Translations under genes and position numbers: made by a program
Part shown: piece after piece, positions 52,931-63,586 of the stretch
How positions within the stretch are numbered: the stretch's first letter is position 1
Layout: each line of letters begins with the position of its first letter
Source of the DNA: Bacteroidetes bacterium GWF2_33_16
GTDB lineage: Bacteria; Bacteroidota; Bacteroidia; Bacteroidales; UBA12077
DNA length: 64,000 bases
Reading direction: 5' to 3'
Assembly: GCA_001768565.1 (NCBI GenBank)
Contig: MEOE01000011.1
Span: 204,803 to 268,802 of the forward strand
The notes under the pieces: generated by a model
Databases searched by the model: none
What the model saw: the letters and a program-made list of their open reading frames with translations, nothing else
Told to the model about the DNA's origin: nothing

Positions 52931-53932
52931 TTATTTTCCGGCAGCTTGATTAGCAGTAATTGCAACTAAATTAACTATATCGCTTACTGAACATCCTCTT
53001 GACAAATCATTGATTGGGGCTCCTAATCCTTGTAAAATTGGTCCAATAGCTTCGGCATCGCCTAATCTTTCAACTAGTTTATATCCAATGTTTCCTGCTT
53101 GAAGATCTGGAAATACCAATACATTAGCAAAGCCTGCTACAGTTGAACCAGGTGATTTCTTTTGACCAACACTTGCAATAAGAGCAGCATCAGATTGAAG
53201 CTCGCCATCTATATCAAGATCTGGTCTTGTAGCTTTTGCTATTTTTGTTGCTTCAATAACTTTTGTTGCAAATTCATGATCAGCAGATCCTTTTGTTGAA
53301 AAAGACAACATTGCTACTTTAGGTTTTTCTATTCCAACGATTGCTTTTGCAGTATCAGCACTACAAATGGCTATCTCAGCTAATTGCTGAGCAGTAGGAT
53401 TTGGAGTAATTGCCACATCAGCAAAAATGAATACTCCGTTATGTCCAAGTTCAGTTTTTTTAGTAACTACAACCATTGCACCTGAAACTACAGAAATACC
53501 GGGGGCTGTTTTTACAATTTGAAGAGCAGGGCGAACAGTATCTGCTGTAGTATGTTCTGCTCCACTAACTTCTCCATCAGCATCACCCATAAAAATCATC
53601 ATTGGACCATAATAAATATCCTGATTCAGCAAATCTTCTGCTTGCTGTGGAGTTAATCCTTTTGATTTTCTTAATTCAACCAAACGCTCGATATAAAGCT
53701 TTTTCTTTGGTGAGTTTAACGGATCAATTTTTTCAGCTTTAGAAAGATCCAATCCAAATTTCTTTTCTAATTCAGCAATCTCTTGTAAATTCCCAAGTAG
53801 AATTAAATCAGCAATACCTTCTTTTAAAATGATATCAGCTGCTTTAATTGTTCTTTCTGAAGTGCCTTCAGGTAAAACAATGCGTTTTTTGTTTTTCTTG
53901 GCGTTTTGTTTAATTTGATCGAGTAAAGTCAT
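52931..53932 (-). CDS. pta: phosphate acetyltransferase
   Basis: Pta converts acetyl-CoA and phosphate into acetyl phosphate. The 333-residue protein is the short form without the N-terminal regulatory domains of the E. coli enzyme. Recognised blocks are RIVLPEGTSERT, EVSGAEHTTADTVRPAL, MLSFSTKGSADHE and GPILQGLGAPINDLSRGCS. It is the first gene of pta-ackA. I saw no clear -7 box in the 171 bases upstream. Confidence 0.95.
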   Translation of the reverse strand: MTLLDQIKQNAKKNKKRIVLPEGTSERTIKAADIILKEGIADLILLGNLQEIAELEKKFGLDLSKAEKIDPLNSPKKKLYIERLVELRKSKGLTPQQAEDLLNQDIYYGPMMIFMGDADGEVSGAEHTTADTVRPALQIVKTAPGISVVSGAMVVVTKKTELGHNGVFIFADVAITPNPTAQQLAEIAICSADTAKAIVGIEKPKVAMLSFSTKGSADHEFATKVIEATKIAKATRPDLDIDGELQSDAALIASVGQKKSPGSTVAGFANVLVFPDLQAGNIGYKLVERLGDAEAIGPILQGLGAPINDLSRGCSVSDIVNLVAITANQAAGK

Positions 53933-54103
53933 TGTGAATTAGTTATTTAATTAATTATTTAAAGTTTTTTATTTTCTCACACAAAATTGCAGATTTTGCA
54001 CGAAAATTCAATATGAATTATATCATTTAAAAATGTGTTACACAACAAGTTTTTGAATCAGTAAAATAGAGTGATAAGTTAGGGAAAAATTTGGATATAA
54101 ATA

Positions 54104-54850
54104 TCATGTATTCCAAATTTCCCATGAATATTCAGCCTGTATGCCAAGCATTTCGAATCCATTTTTAGTTTGAGCACCATTTTTTTTAGCCAAATATAAA
54201 AACCTGGTTTCTTCGGGGTTATAGATAAGATCAAAAAGTAAATGATTTGAAGTTAAATAATGATAGGGTAATTCTGGTTGCTCAGAAATATTAGGATACA
54301 TTCCTAGTGGAGTAGTATTAATTATTATTTGATGTGATTGTATTATTTCCTTATTTAGTTGGGAATACTGCAAAATATCATTGCTTTTAGGATTACGTGA
54401 AACAAATGAATATTTGATACCTAAAAGTTTAAGAGCATAGGCAACAGCAACAGAGCTGCCACCTGTACCGAGAATTAAGGCACTTGAGTTAAAATTGCAG
54501 ATAATTGGTTTTATACTATCGGTAAAACCAAGAAAATCTGTATTATATCCGGTTAAAACAAGCTTATCATGGAGTTTTTCAATTTTAATTGTATTTACTG
54601 CTCCAATATTCTTTGTATGAATATCGAGTTTATTTAAGTAAGGAATTATTGATTGTTTATAGGGAATGGTGACATTTAATCCCTTAATTTCTGGGTTATT
54701 TTTAATAATATTTGGGAATTCATCAATTTTATTAATTGGATAAAGCCTATAAATACAATCGGTTATTTTTTCATCTTTAAACTTATTCGAAAAATATCCG
54801 GGTGAAAACGAGTGATCCAGGGTTTTTCCAATCAATCCAAATTCTTTCAC
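54104..54850 (-). CDS. aroE: shikimate dehydrogenase
   Basis: AroE reduces 3-dehydroshikimate with NADPH in aromatic amino-acid synthesis. The 248-residue protein has the substrate motif HSFSPGYFSNKF, the catalytic Lys in NVTIPYKQSI, GAVNTIK, and the dinucleotide-binding GTGGSSVAVAYAL. The start codon is GTG at 54850, which gives the standard KEFGLIGK N-terminus. It begins 11 bases after the DUF368 stop codon, so the two are probably co-transcribed. No other aro gene is nearby. Confidence 0.94.
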   Translation of the reverse strand: MKEFGLIGKTLDHSFSPGYFSNKFKDEKITDCIYRLYPINKIDEFPNIIKNNPEIKGLNVTIPYKQSIIPYLNKLDIHTKNIGAVNTIKIEKLHDKLVLTGYNTDFLGFTDSIKPIICNFNSSALILGTGGSSVAVAYALKLLGIKYSFVSRNPKSNDILQYSQLNKEIIQSHQIIINTTPLGMYPNISEQPELPYHYLTSNHLLFDLIYNPEETRFLYLAKKNGAQTKNGFEMLGIQAEYSWEIWNT

Positions 54851-54861
54851 AAATTCAAATA

Positions 54862-55797
54862 TTAGTTCTTTTTGCTTGCTAATTTCTCAATTGCAATAAT
54901 AGAAACAATTCCAATAATTATAAAAAATACGGCAAATAATACTCCATTATTTAGAGATTGAGGAAAATACATTTCATAACCCTGAACGATTTTCTCTCCT
55001 TTTTTAAAAATAAACTCACCTAACTCGTTGGTACGATAAATTTCGTTTTTCCAAGGCCAAATAACGCTTAGTGAGCCTAAAATAAAACCTGTAAGTATTG
55101 ATATTGTTTGATCTTTATATCTCTTTAAAATCCAGGATAAAAAATGAGAAAAGGCTATTAATCCACCTATTGCCCCAATACCAACTGGAATAATTATCTT
55201 TAAATTTAAATCGTTGATTGCATGAATCATAACTAATTCATAGTTACCCATTAGTACAAGTACAAATGAGCCTGATAATCCAGGGAGAATCATGCTACAA
55301 ATAGCTACAACACCACAAATTATTAGATAGAAAAATGATTCATTCTGGACTGCAGGGTTAAGAAAAGATAAAATTAAAGCAACTGCTGTACCAATAATGA
55401 AGGTAATTATAACACTTAAGCTCCATTTTTCGACTGTTTTACCAACATAATAAACGGAGGCAAGTATTAAACCAAAAAAATAAGACCATATAAATATTGG
55501 ATAATTGGCAAATAGATATTCGAATAATCTGGCTAAAGAAAAAACACTAATTATCATACCTGAAAAAACCGCAAGTAAAAAATAGAAATCTATATATTCA
55601 ATTAGTTCTTTAAATTTCCCTTTGAACAATAATTTAATTGCGGTGGCATCAAATGATTTTAATGCATTAATTATTCTTTCAAATATCCCAGTAATAAGGG
55701 CTATTGTTCCTCCAGATACACCTGGTATAACATTAGCTGCCCCCATTCCTATTCCTTTAAGTACAACTATAATAAATTCTTTTACGCTTTTTCTCAT
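54862..55797 (-). CDS. DUF368 polyprenyl-phosphate transporter-like membrane protein
   Basis: The 311-residue integral membrane protein has the DUF368 signature GMGAANVIPGVSGGTIALITG at its start (given in part: IPGVSGGT) and its pseudo-repeat MILPGLSGSFVLVLMG in the second half. About eight hydrophobic segments are visible. DUF368 (PopT) and DedA proteins are reported to recycle undecaprenyl phosphate across the membrane, so an envelope-lipid role is likely. It is preceded by a terminator hairpin only 14 bases upstream and followed by aroE. Confidence 0.9.
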   Translation of the reverse strand: MRKSVKEFIIVVLKGIGMGAANVIPGVSGGTIALITGIFERIINALKSFDATAIKLLFKGKFKELIEYIDFYFLLAVFSGMIISVFSLARLFEYLFANYPIFIWSYFFGLILASVYYVGKTVEKWSLSVIITFIIGTAVALILSFLNPAVQNESFFYLIICGVVAICSMILPGLSGSFVLVLMGNYELVMIHAINDLNLKIIIPVGIGAIGGLIAFSHFLSWILKRYKDQTISILTGFILGSLSVIWPWKNEIYRTNELGEFIFKKGEKIVQGYEMYFPQSLNNGVLFAVFFIIIGIVSIIAIEKLASKKN

Positions 55798-55811
55798 AAC
55801 AAACCTTAAAA

Positions 55812-55846
55812 AATAAAGAAACGAAAACTAACTGAGTTTTCGTTTC
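55812..55846 (-). terminator. terminator between the TPR gene and DUF368
   Basis: A 12-bp stem (GAAACGAAAACT with AGTTTTCGTTTC) is followed by TTTATTTTTT on the minus strand. It lies in the 67-base gap between the TPR stop codon and the DUF368 ATG, so it may act as an attenuator or a true end. Confidence 0.82.
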
Positions 55847-55864
55847 TTCAATGTTATTAATATT

Positions 55865-57286
55865 TTAATTAAGATCTTTAATTTTATAACTATCGGCAAG
55901 TTTTCTATATTCTTCGTTAATTAAAGCATCTGGGAATATTACATTAATTTCCTCGAAACCAGAAGAATCCACTCTTAATCCATTTTCGAATGCATCCAGA
56001 GCTTTTTCATTATCATTTAGCCAAAGAAAGCAACCAGCTAATCGAAAATAAATTACAGCATCTTTTTTATGATCCTTAAGATAATTCATAAGGACATCTT
56101 TTGCTTTACTATATTCCTTTATCTTAATATACGACTCATTTAATGCCAATACAAAATCGATTTCTGTGGGCTCAGTATTATATGCCGTTTTATATGAATC
56201 ACAGGCTTTATCATGGCTTTTTAATTCGGTATAAATACTACCGAGAAGAAAATGATATTCAGCATTTAAATCATCGATTTTTATCGCATTTTTAACTAAT
56301 TCTAAAGACTCGTTATAATTACCGAGTTGAAATTGAATATTTGCTTTTCCAAAATGTGCATCAGCAAAAAACTCACTTTCTTTTATTGCATCATTATAAT
56401 AATGATCTGCCTGTTCATAATCCTTTAAACTCTCGTAGCAATCACCAATATATGTCAGAACTTCAACATTAACTCCATCGTAATTCAAATATTCCTTATA
56501 ATTATCAATGGCTTTAAGATAATCTTCATTATTCGAATAGGCATTTGCCAAATTGAAATAAGCAAGAGAAAACTCTGGATTTATTGCAAGAGCAAATTCG
56601 TAAGCTTCTACAGCTTTTTCGAACATTTCTGCTTTAGTATAAAGAATTCCAAGATTGTACCATGCATTTTCGGAGAAAGGTTCTCTATCCAGATATCTCA
56701 AATAATAACCAATACTCTTTTTAATTTGACCTAATTTTTCATATGAATATCCAATATCAAATAATAGCAGGAGATTATCGGGTTCCGATTTATATGCTTC
56801 CAACAAGTATTTCAGCGACACCTGGTATTTTCCAATCTGCTCGAACGAGCTAGCTACAATTTGCAAAACATCTACTTTTTCTTCGAACGCAAGACTTACA
56901 GCTAAATCAAAGGCTTTTTCTGCTTCAGAATATCTGTTTAACGCGTTTAATGCAGCACCTTTTATTAAGTATATATCAATATTTGATGATTCAATCATTT
57001 CTAATTGATCAATTATTTTTAGAGCCTGATTAGATTGTCCTTTATCTATAAGTACCTGAGCTTTTTTTAATTGAATAATTATTGATGATGGGTGCTGTTC
57101 GGAAGCCAAAGTAATTGCTTTTAAAGCATTATTGGCTTTATCAGTATCAATATAATAATCAATAATATTTTCAAACTCAAAAACATCAAAAAAATATTTC
57201 TTCTTATTTTTGAGCATATCTTCCCACCGATTCAACAATTCATCGTATTCTTCTTCGTGGAAAACATCTTCAAATTCCTCTTTCAT
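55865..57286 (-). CDS. tetratricopeptide repeat protein
   Basis: The 473-residue soluble protein consists almost entirely of TPR-type helical pairs (about twelve), with the repeated pattern A-x-x-x-Y-x-x-A-I and conserved positions such as YFNLANAYSNNEDYLKAI. No signal peptide or membrane segment is seen, so it is probably cytoplasmic and acts as a protein-interaction scaffold. The acidic N-terminus (KEEFEDVFHEEEYDELL) is unusual but not diagnostic. A -7 box lies upstream, and a terminator follows. Function is unknown. Confidence 0.85.
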   Translation of the reverse strand: MKEEFEDVFHEEEYDELLNRWEDMLKNKKKYFFDVFEFENIIDYYIDTDKANNALKAITLASEQHPSSIIIQLKKAQVLIDKGQSNQALKIIDQLEMIESSNIDIYLIKGAALNALNRYSEAEKAFDLAVSLAFEEKVDVLQIVASSFEQIGKYQVSLKYLLEAYKSEPDNLLLLFDIGYSYEKLGQIKKSIGYYLRYLDREPFSENAWYNLGILYTKAEMFEKAVEAYEFALAINPEFSLAYFNLANAYSNNEDYLKAIDNYKEYLNYDGVNVEVLTYIGDCYESLKDYEQADHYYNDAIKESEFFADAHFGKANIQFQLGNYNESLELVKNAIKIDDLNAEYHFLLGSIYTELKSHDKACDSYKTAYNTEPTEIDFVLALNESYIKIKEYSKAKDVLMNYLKDHKKDAVIYFRLAGCFLWLNDNEKALDAFENGLRVDSSGFEEINVIFPDALINEEYRKLADSYKIKDLN

Positions 57287-57308
57287 ACACTACTAAATAT
57301 TACGGGTG

Positions 57309-57316
57309 CAAAACTA
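57309..57316 (-). promoter_or_regulatory. -7 box of the TPR gene promoter
   Basis: On the minus strand this reads TAGTTTTG (TAnnTTTG), about 23 bases before the ATG at 57286. No good -33 TTTG is seen. Confidence 0.45.
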
Positions 57317-57484
57317 ATGATTTTCTTTATAAGAATCGGTTTTTATTAAAGAATAAAAATTAATTCTTATTATCATTTTAACCATTAGTTCAGAAGATGA
57401 AATTAATTTATTTTAGGTTTTAAAAAATTACTATTTTTTAGAAGTTATTAAGAATTAAGAGTAATTTATTCACAATTGAACAAA

Positions 57485-57530
57485 AACCAAAAACACTTAG
57501 AAAAGCTATTAAAGCATCTCTAAGTGTTTA
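57485..57530 (-). terminator. terminator after the 57.5-kb barrel gene
   Basis: An 11-bp stem (AAACACTTAGA with TCTAAGTGTTT) with a 17-base loop is followed by TTGGTTTTTG on the minus strand, 20 bases after the stop codon. Confidence 0.78.
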
Positions 57531-57549
57531 TTCTTGTTTTATTATCCTT

Positions 57550-58374
57550 TTAGAATTGAAAAGCAACACCCAGAACTAAACGATGATATTTAAGTGTTCT
57601 ATCAATTTCCTGACCATTCCAGTCTGTATAAGATTGTTCTGCCTGTATAAATTTATACCCCAGGTTTAAAAGAAAAGCATTTTTATTAGAAATATTAAAC
57701 TTAAAACCTATGCCCGGATTAATAACAATCCCTCCATAAGCTTTAATATCACGCTCATTATAAGGATAATAAGATGAGTAATAATCATAATAGAAGTAAT
57801 CTTCCTCCGGATCGGGATCTTGCAGAGCAAAAGTATAACCCCCATTTAAGTATATATATGGACTTACTTTTGAGTCTCGAAAAACATATCTAAAATCAAT
57901 AACCACGGGCATATAAGATTCCTCCATTAAATCAATTCCTACACCTGCACCAATGTTTAATCCCCAACCAAATTGATATCCAGCAGTTAAGAGAATACTT
58001 GGCGTTGGAATCGGAGTATCTTCCATTGATCCTTTAAGAAAATTTAAATGCACAGTTGAATAAAAACCTGCATATTTAAAAGTACGAGGTATAGTAAGTG
58101 TGTCTTTAATTTTTTTCTCCTTAAAAGCTAAATCAATTTTATCAATGCGATCAATATCGGCTGCTGGAATAACCCAGGTATCGCCACAATTATTAACAAT
58201 GGTTATCGATTCGTTAACTTTAATTTGAATAATTTTTCCATTTATAATACTTCCATTTTTAAGATATACTGCATCTTGTTGTCCTTTTTGGGCAAAGGTT
58301 TGAACAGAAACCGTTACAAATAGAAAAGTTAAAAATAAGAAAGTAAGAATCGATTTTTTTTGAATTTGTTTCAT
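57550..58374 (-). CDS. outer-membrane beta-barrel protein
   Basis: The 274-residue protein has a signal peptide (ending near QTFAQKG), then a small beta domain with DAVYLKNGSIINGKIIQI, a pattern common in Bacteroidota envelope proteins, and an outer-membrane barrel of alternating strands (GWGLNIGAGVGIDL, NAFLLNLGYKFI) that ends in LVLGVAFQF. A Tyr/Asp-rich loop (residues near 200) is notable. Function is unknown. It is transcribed alone with a terminator. Confidence 0.82.
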   Translation of the reverse strand: MKQIQKKSILTFLFLTFLFVTVSVQTFAQKGQQDAVYLKNGSIINGKIIQIKVNESITIVNNCGDTWVIPAADIDRIDKIDLAFKEKKIKDTLTIPRTFKYAGFYSTVHLNFLKGSMEDTPIPTPSILLTAGYQFGWGLNIGAGVGIDLMEESYMPVVIDFRYVFRDSKVSPYIYLNGGYTFALQDPDPEEDYFYYDYYSSYYPYNERDIKAYGGIVINPGIGFKFNISNKNAFLLNLGYKFIQAEQSYTDWNGQEIDRTLKYHRLVLGVAFQF

Positions 58375-58473
58375 AGAGAGAATTATTAATTTTTCAATTT
58401 CAAGATGAGAATAAATACTTAAAAGGTTGCGTTACGCAGGTTAAATTACGGTTTTATTTTAATATTAGAAATA

Positions 58474-59202
58474 TCAGTTAGGAATCCGACCTTTTAGATT
58501 ATCTAAACAAAAATATAACGGAGTGCCAATATCTGAAGATGTAATTTGAAATTCAAGTCTTTTTACCTTTCCAAGACCAGATAAATTAACATAATGCCAT
58601 GATTTTGTAATATAATCTTTAGAATTATCATCAGAACGAAAATCAGCAAGATAAAACTCAATTGGCCCTGTAACACCTCCCCATGTTGGATATCCATATA
58701 TTGATACTTTTAACCAATCTGGGTCATTACCACTATATCCGCCAAATTTTTTCGCATAATCATAACCATACTTAATTGCAAGAGCTGTATACGTAGTATT
58801 AGCGAGCATAACATAAACGGGCTCCTCTCCTTTTATAGTATCCTTATATGTTATTACAATTTTTTCAAATTGATGTGCAACTGCATATATTTTTGATTCA
58901 TTGGCACCACCACTTGGATATGACGAAAATTTTGTGTGCTCATTGTAATTAAAATCATCAATAATATTCGACAAAGCAAATCCACTATAATTGCTCCAAT
59001 CGGAATAATAAGCATTGAAAAATATTTTGTTTCCATTAGTAAAACTACCTGATTCATCGGAACCATTCCAATATGATTCCTTTGCTAATGTAATATCTTC
59101 AAAATCTACTAAATCGGTTTTAAAAGCATCTTCATCGGTACACGAAAAAGAAAAATAGATAAGAAGTAATAAAGTGATTGGTAGATTTAAATTTTGATTC
59201 AT
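58474..59202 (-). CDS. DUF4465 domain lipoprotein
   Basis: The 242-residue protein starts with a lipoprotein signal (lipobox SFSC, cysteine 21) and then matches the DUF4465 pattern: a beta-rich domain with YWNGSDESGSFTNGNKIFFNAYY near the start (motif WNGSD), FSSYPSGGANESKIYAV and LYFCLDNL at the end. DUF4465 proteins are cell-surface, often near sugar- or metal-related systems, but no such system is next to it here. A -7 box is 38 bases upstream. Function unknown. Confidence 0.82.
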   Translation of the reverse strand: MNQNLNLPITLLLLIYFSFSCTDEDAFKTDLVDFEDITLAKESYWNGSDESGSFTNGNKIFFNAYYSDWSNYSGFALSNIIDDFNYNEHTKFSSYPSGGANESKIYAVAHQFEKIVITYKDTIKGEEPVYVMLANTTYTALAIKYGYDYAKKFGGYSGNDPDWLKVSIYGYPTWGGVTGPIEFYLADFRSDDNSKDYITKSWHYVNLSGLGKVKRLEFQITSSDIGTPLYFCLDNLKGRIPN

Positions 59203-59239
59203 TATAATAACATTTTAGTGTCAACATTTTTATATATAG

Positions 59240-59247
59240 CAAAAGTA
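59240..59247 (-). promoter_or_regulatory. -7 box of the DUF4465 gene promoter
   Basis: On the minus strand this reads TACTTTTG (TAnnTTTG), 38 bases before the ATG at 59202. The -33 region has no perfect TTTG. Confidence 0.5.
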
Positions 59248-59265
59248 AGCATTTTGTATATTTAA

Positions 59266-61350
<2,085 letters not shown>

Positions 61351-61388
61351 TTTTTACCTTTAGCAAAATTTACCTAACACTCTATATT

Positions 61389-61934
61389 GTGAGCAGAATT
61401 GAAAAAATAAAGATTTCCCTTGGCAGAAATCATTTAAAATCAAGGCTTAAAAATTTCAGAAGAAAAACTCAATTTTATAATTTCGACAGTGCAAAAACTG
61501 CGGGAATACTTTTTTGTTGCACTGATGAAAAATCCTTTGATGCGATTAGGGAATTCGCTGCATTTTTAAAATCAAATAACGTTACAGTAACTGCTCTTGG
61601 TTATTATCCGGGAAAAACAATACCAGACAAATTTCTGCTTCATAGCAATATTAATTTCTTTTCGAATAATGATTTAAACTGGTATTATAAACCCAAAAAT
61701 ACATCGCTTAACAAGTTTATAAACCAGAAGATTGATTTATTTTTCGACTTAAGTATTAATAATTACTTTCCTGTGGATTTTGTAAGTTTACTTTCGAATG
61801 CCTCGTTTAAAGTTGGAATGGAAAAGAAAGATAATGTTGATTTTGATTTAATGATCAACATTGATAAGAACAAAACCATTCCTTATCTCATTGAACAAAT
61901 TAAGCATTACCTTATGTTAATTAATAAATCATAA
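61389..61934 (+). CDS. DUF6913 family protein
   Basis: The 181-residue cytoplasmic protein is rich in lysine and starts at a GTG (61389); the next in-frame ATG lies far inside the protein. The sequence (ILFCCTDEKSFDAIREFAAFL, then YYPGKTIPD and KIDLFFDLS) fits the Bacteroidota DUF6913 family, usually found between ligA and dapA. I know no function. The position, 38 bases after ligA and 12 bases before dapA, suggests co-expression rather than a shared pathway. Confidence 0.8.
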   Translation: MSRIEKIKISLGRNHLKSRLKNFRRKTQFYNFDSAKTAGILFCCTDEKSFDAIREFAAFLKSNNVTVTALGYYPGKTIPDKFLLHSNINFFSNNDLNWYYKPKNTSLNKFINQKIDLFFDLSINNYFPVDFVSLLSNASFKVGMEKKDNVDFDLMINIDKNKTIPYLIEQIKHYLMLINKS

Positions 61935-61946
61935 AAATATATCATT

Positions 61947-62834
61947 ATGAATCCTGCAAACTTTACGGGAACAGGTGTAGCAATTGTTACTCCTTTTAAA
62001 AAAGATAAAGCTATTGACTATATAGCATTAGAAAAACATGTTGAGTTCCTTGTCGGAAATGGTGTAAACTATTTAGTTATTTTAGGAACTTCAGGTGAAT
62101 CGGTTACGCAATCTGATGAAGAAAAAATTGAATTAACGTCGTTTGTTGTAAAAAAAGTTAATAAACGTATACCATTAGTTCTAGGTATTGGAGGGAACAA
62201 TACAACAGCTGTAATTAATAAAATACAAAAGACTGATTTAAATGGTATTGATGGAATTTTATCAGTAACACCATATTACAACAAACCATCACAAGCTGGA
62301 CTTTACGAGCATTTTAAAGCCATAGCACAAGCTAGTTCAAAACCAATCATTTTATACAATGTACCTGGCAGAACAAGTGTTAACATGAAAGCAGAAACAA
62401 CACTTAAATTGGCAATTGATTTTAAAAATATTATTGCAATTAAAGAAGCATCGGGCGATATTTCTCAAGCAATGTACCTTGTAAAAGATAAGCCTAAAGA
62501 TTTTCTTATAATATCTGGCGAAGATGCTCTTGCCCTACCTTTAATTATGCTTGGTTTCTCGGGTGTTATTTCTGTAGTTGGCAATGCTATGCCTAATGAG
62601 TTTTCTACCATGGTAAAACTAGCTCTTGAAAATAATTTTAAGGATGCTAAAAAACTTCATTATAAACTGATTGAATTTACTGATCATATGTTTGTTGAAG
62701 GAAATCCTTCTGGTGTAAAAGCTGCGCTTGAAATATTAGGAATAATGGAAAATAACTTGCGACTGCCTCTAGTTCCTGTTAGCGACAATACCTATAAAAA
62801 AATAGAAACCTTAATTAAGAAGATTAAATCATAA
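61947..62834 (+). CDS. dapA: 4-hydroxy-tetrahydrodipicolinate synthase
   Basis: DapA condenses pyruvate with aspartate semialdehyde for lysine and diaminopimelate synthesis. The 295-residue TIM-barrel protein has Tyr137 (ILYNVPGR), the Schiff-base Lys166 (IAIKEASGD) and the substrate loop GTSGES. In E. coli the two threonines are T44-T45; here the pair is T48-S49, a conservative change. It is the third gene of the ligA operon. Lysine supply also feeds peptidoglycan, which fits the LpoB-like gene after it. Confidence 0.93.
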   Translation: MNPANFTGTGVAIVTPFKKDKAIDYIALEKHVEFLVGNGVNYLVILGTSGESVTQSDEEKIELTSFVVKKVNKRIPLVLGIGGNNTTAVINKIQKTDLNGIDGILSVTPYYNKPSQAGLYEHFKAIAQASSKPIILYNVPGRTSVNMKAETTLKLAIDFKNIIAIKEASGDISQAMYLVKDKPKDFLIISGEDALALPLIMLGFSGVISVVGNAMPNEFSTMVKLALENNFKDAKKLHYKLIEFTDHMFVEGNPSGVKAALEILGIMENNLRLPLVPVSDNTYKKIETLIKKIKS

Positions 62835-62898
62835 TATATTGATATTGACTTACTACCTTTATAGTACTAGATATAAATTGATTAAATACACCAAATTA

Positions 62899-63498
62899 AT
62901 GAACAAAGCTAATCTTTGTGTCATAGTAATTATCACTATTGCTTTAACAAGTTGCAAATCTTCACAAACAAGTAAAACCGAATCTAAAGAAACTACCCAA
63001 TCCTTAGCTTTAGGTTATTGGAATGCAGATGATTCAAGGCTTATTGCAGAAAAATTAGTAACGAAGATGCTTTCTGATCGTTGGAGAACCGAATATATGC
63101 ATGTGCATAAAAATATGCGTCCAATTTTAATTATGGGATTAACCAGCAATTTTAGTCTTGAACAATTTGATAGTAAGCTATTTACTAAAGACATTGAAAA
63201 ATCAATTATAAAAGGTGATTTGGTTCGCTTTGTTCAGTCAGCAAATAAAAAAGAATTTTTATTGAATGATTTAGCAAATGAGAATAATAAAGATACAATA
63301 GAGACAATTACCAAATGGGCTGCCAGAATGGGAGCAAATTTTGTAGTAAGTGCGACTATTAATTCAACCCAGGAATTAAAAAGGAAAGAAAAAATTATAC
63401 AATATAAAATAATACTAGAGTTACTAAACTGCGAAACAAAACAGCTTGTTTGGCTTGACGAACAGAAAGTAAGTAAAAGGATTATTCTTAATCAATAA
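62899..63498 (+). CDS. LpoB-like penicillin-binding-protein activator lipoprotein
   Basis: The 199-residue protein from the ATG at 62899 has a lipoprotein signal peptide with the lipobox ALTSC (cysteine 19). The mature part resembles LpoB (PBP1b activator): DSRLIAEKLVTKML, RPILIMGLTSNFS, and a C-terminal LLNCETKQLVWLDEQ segment with a Trp. The frame extends 20 codons upstream to 62839, but that part lacks a signal peptide. It is the last gene of the ligA operon. Its cognate PBP is elsewhere; activation of peptidoglycan synthesis is inferred from the family. Confidence 0.82.
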   Translation: MNKANLCVIVIITIALTSCKSSQTSKTESKETTQSLALGYWNADDSRLIAEKLVTKMLSDRWRTEYMHVHKNMRPILIMGLTSNFSLEQFDSKLFTKDIEKSIIKGDLVRFVQSANKKEFLLNDLANENNKDTIETITKWAARMGANFVVSATINSTQELKRKEKIIQYKIILELLNCETKQLVWLDEQKVSKRIILNQ

Positions 63499-63532
63499 TC
63501 ATCTTATAGAGAAGTCTGAAATCTAATAAATA

Positions 63533-63569
63533 AAAATAGCCCAACTTGTACTAAAGTTGGGCTATTTTA
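63533..63569. terminator. bidirectional terminator between LpoB-like gene and secA
   Basis: A perfect 15-bp stem (AAAATAGCCCAACTT with AAGTTGGGCTATTTT) with a 6-base loop lies between the convergent genes. T-runs flank it in both directions. Confidence 0.92.
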
Positions 63570-63586
63570 GCTTTTTTTATCAGTAC

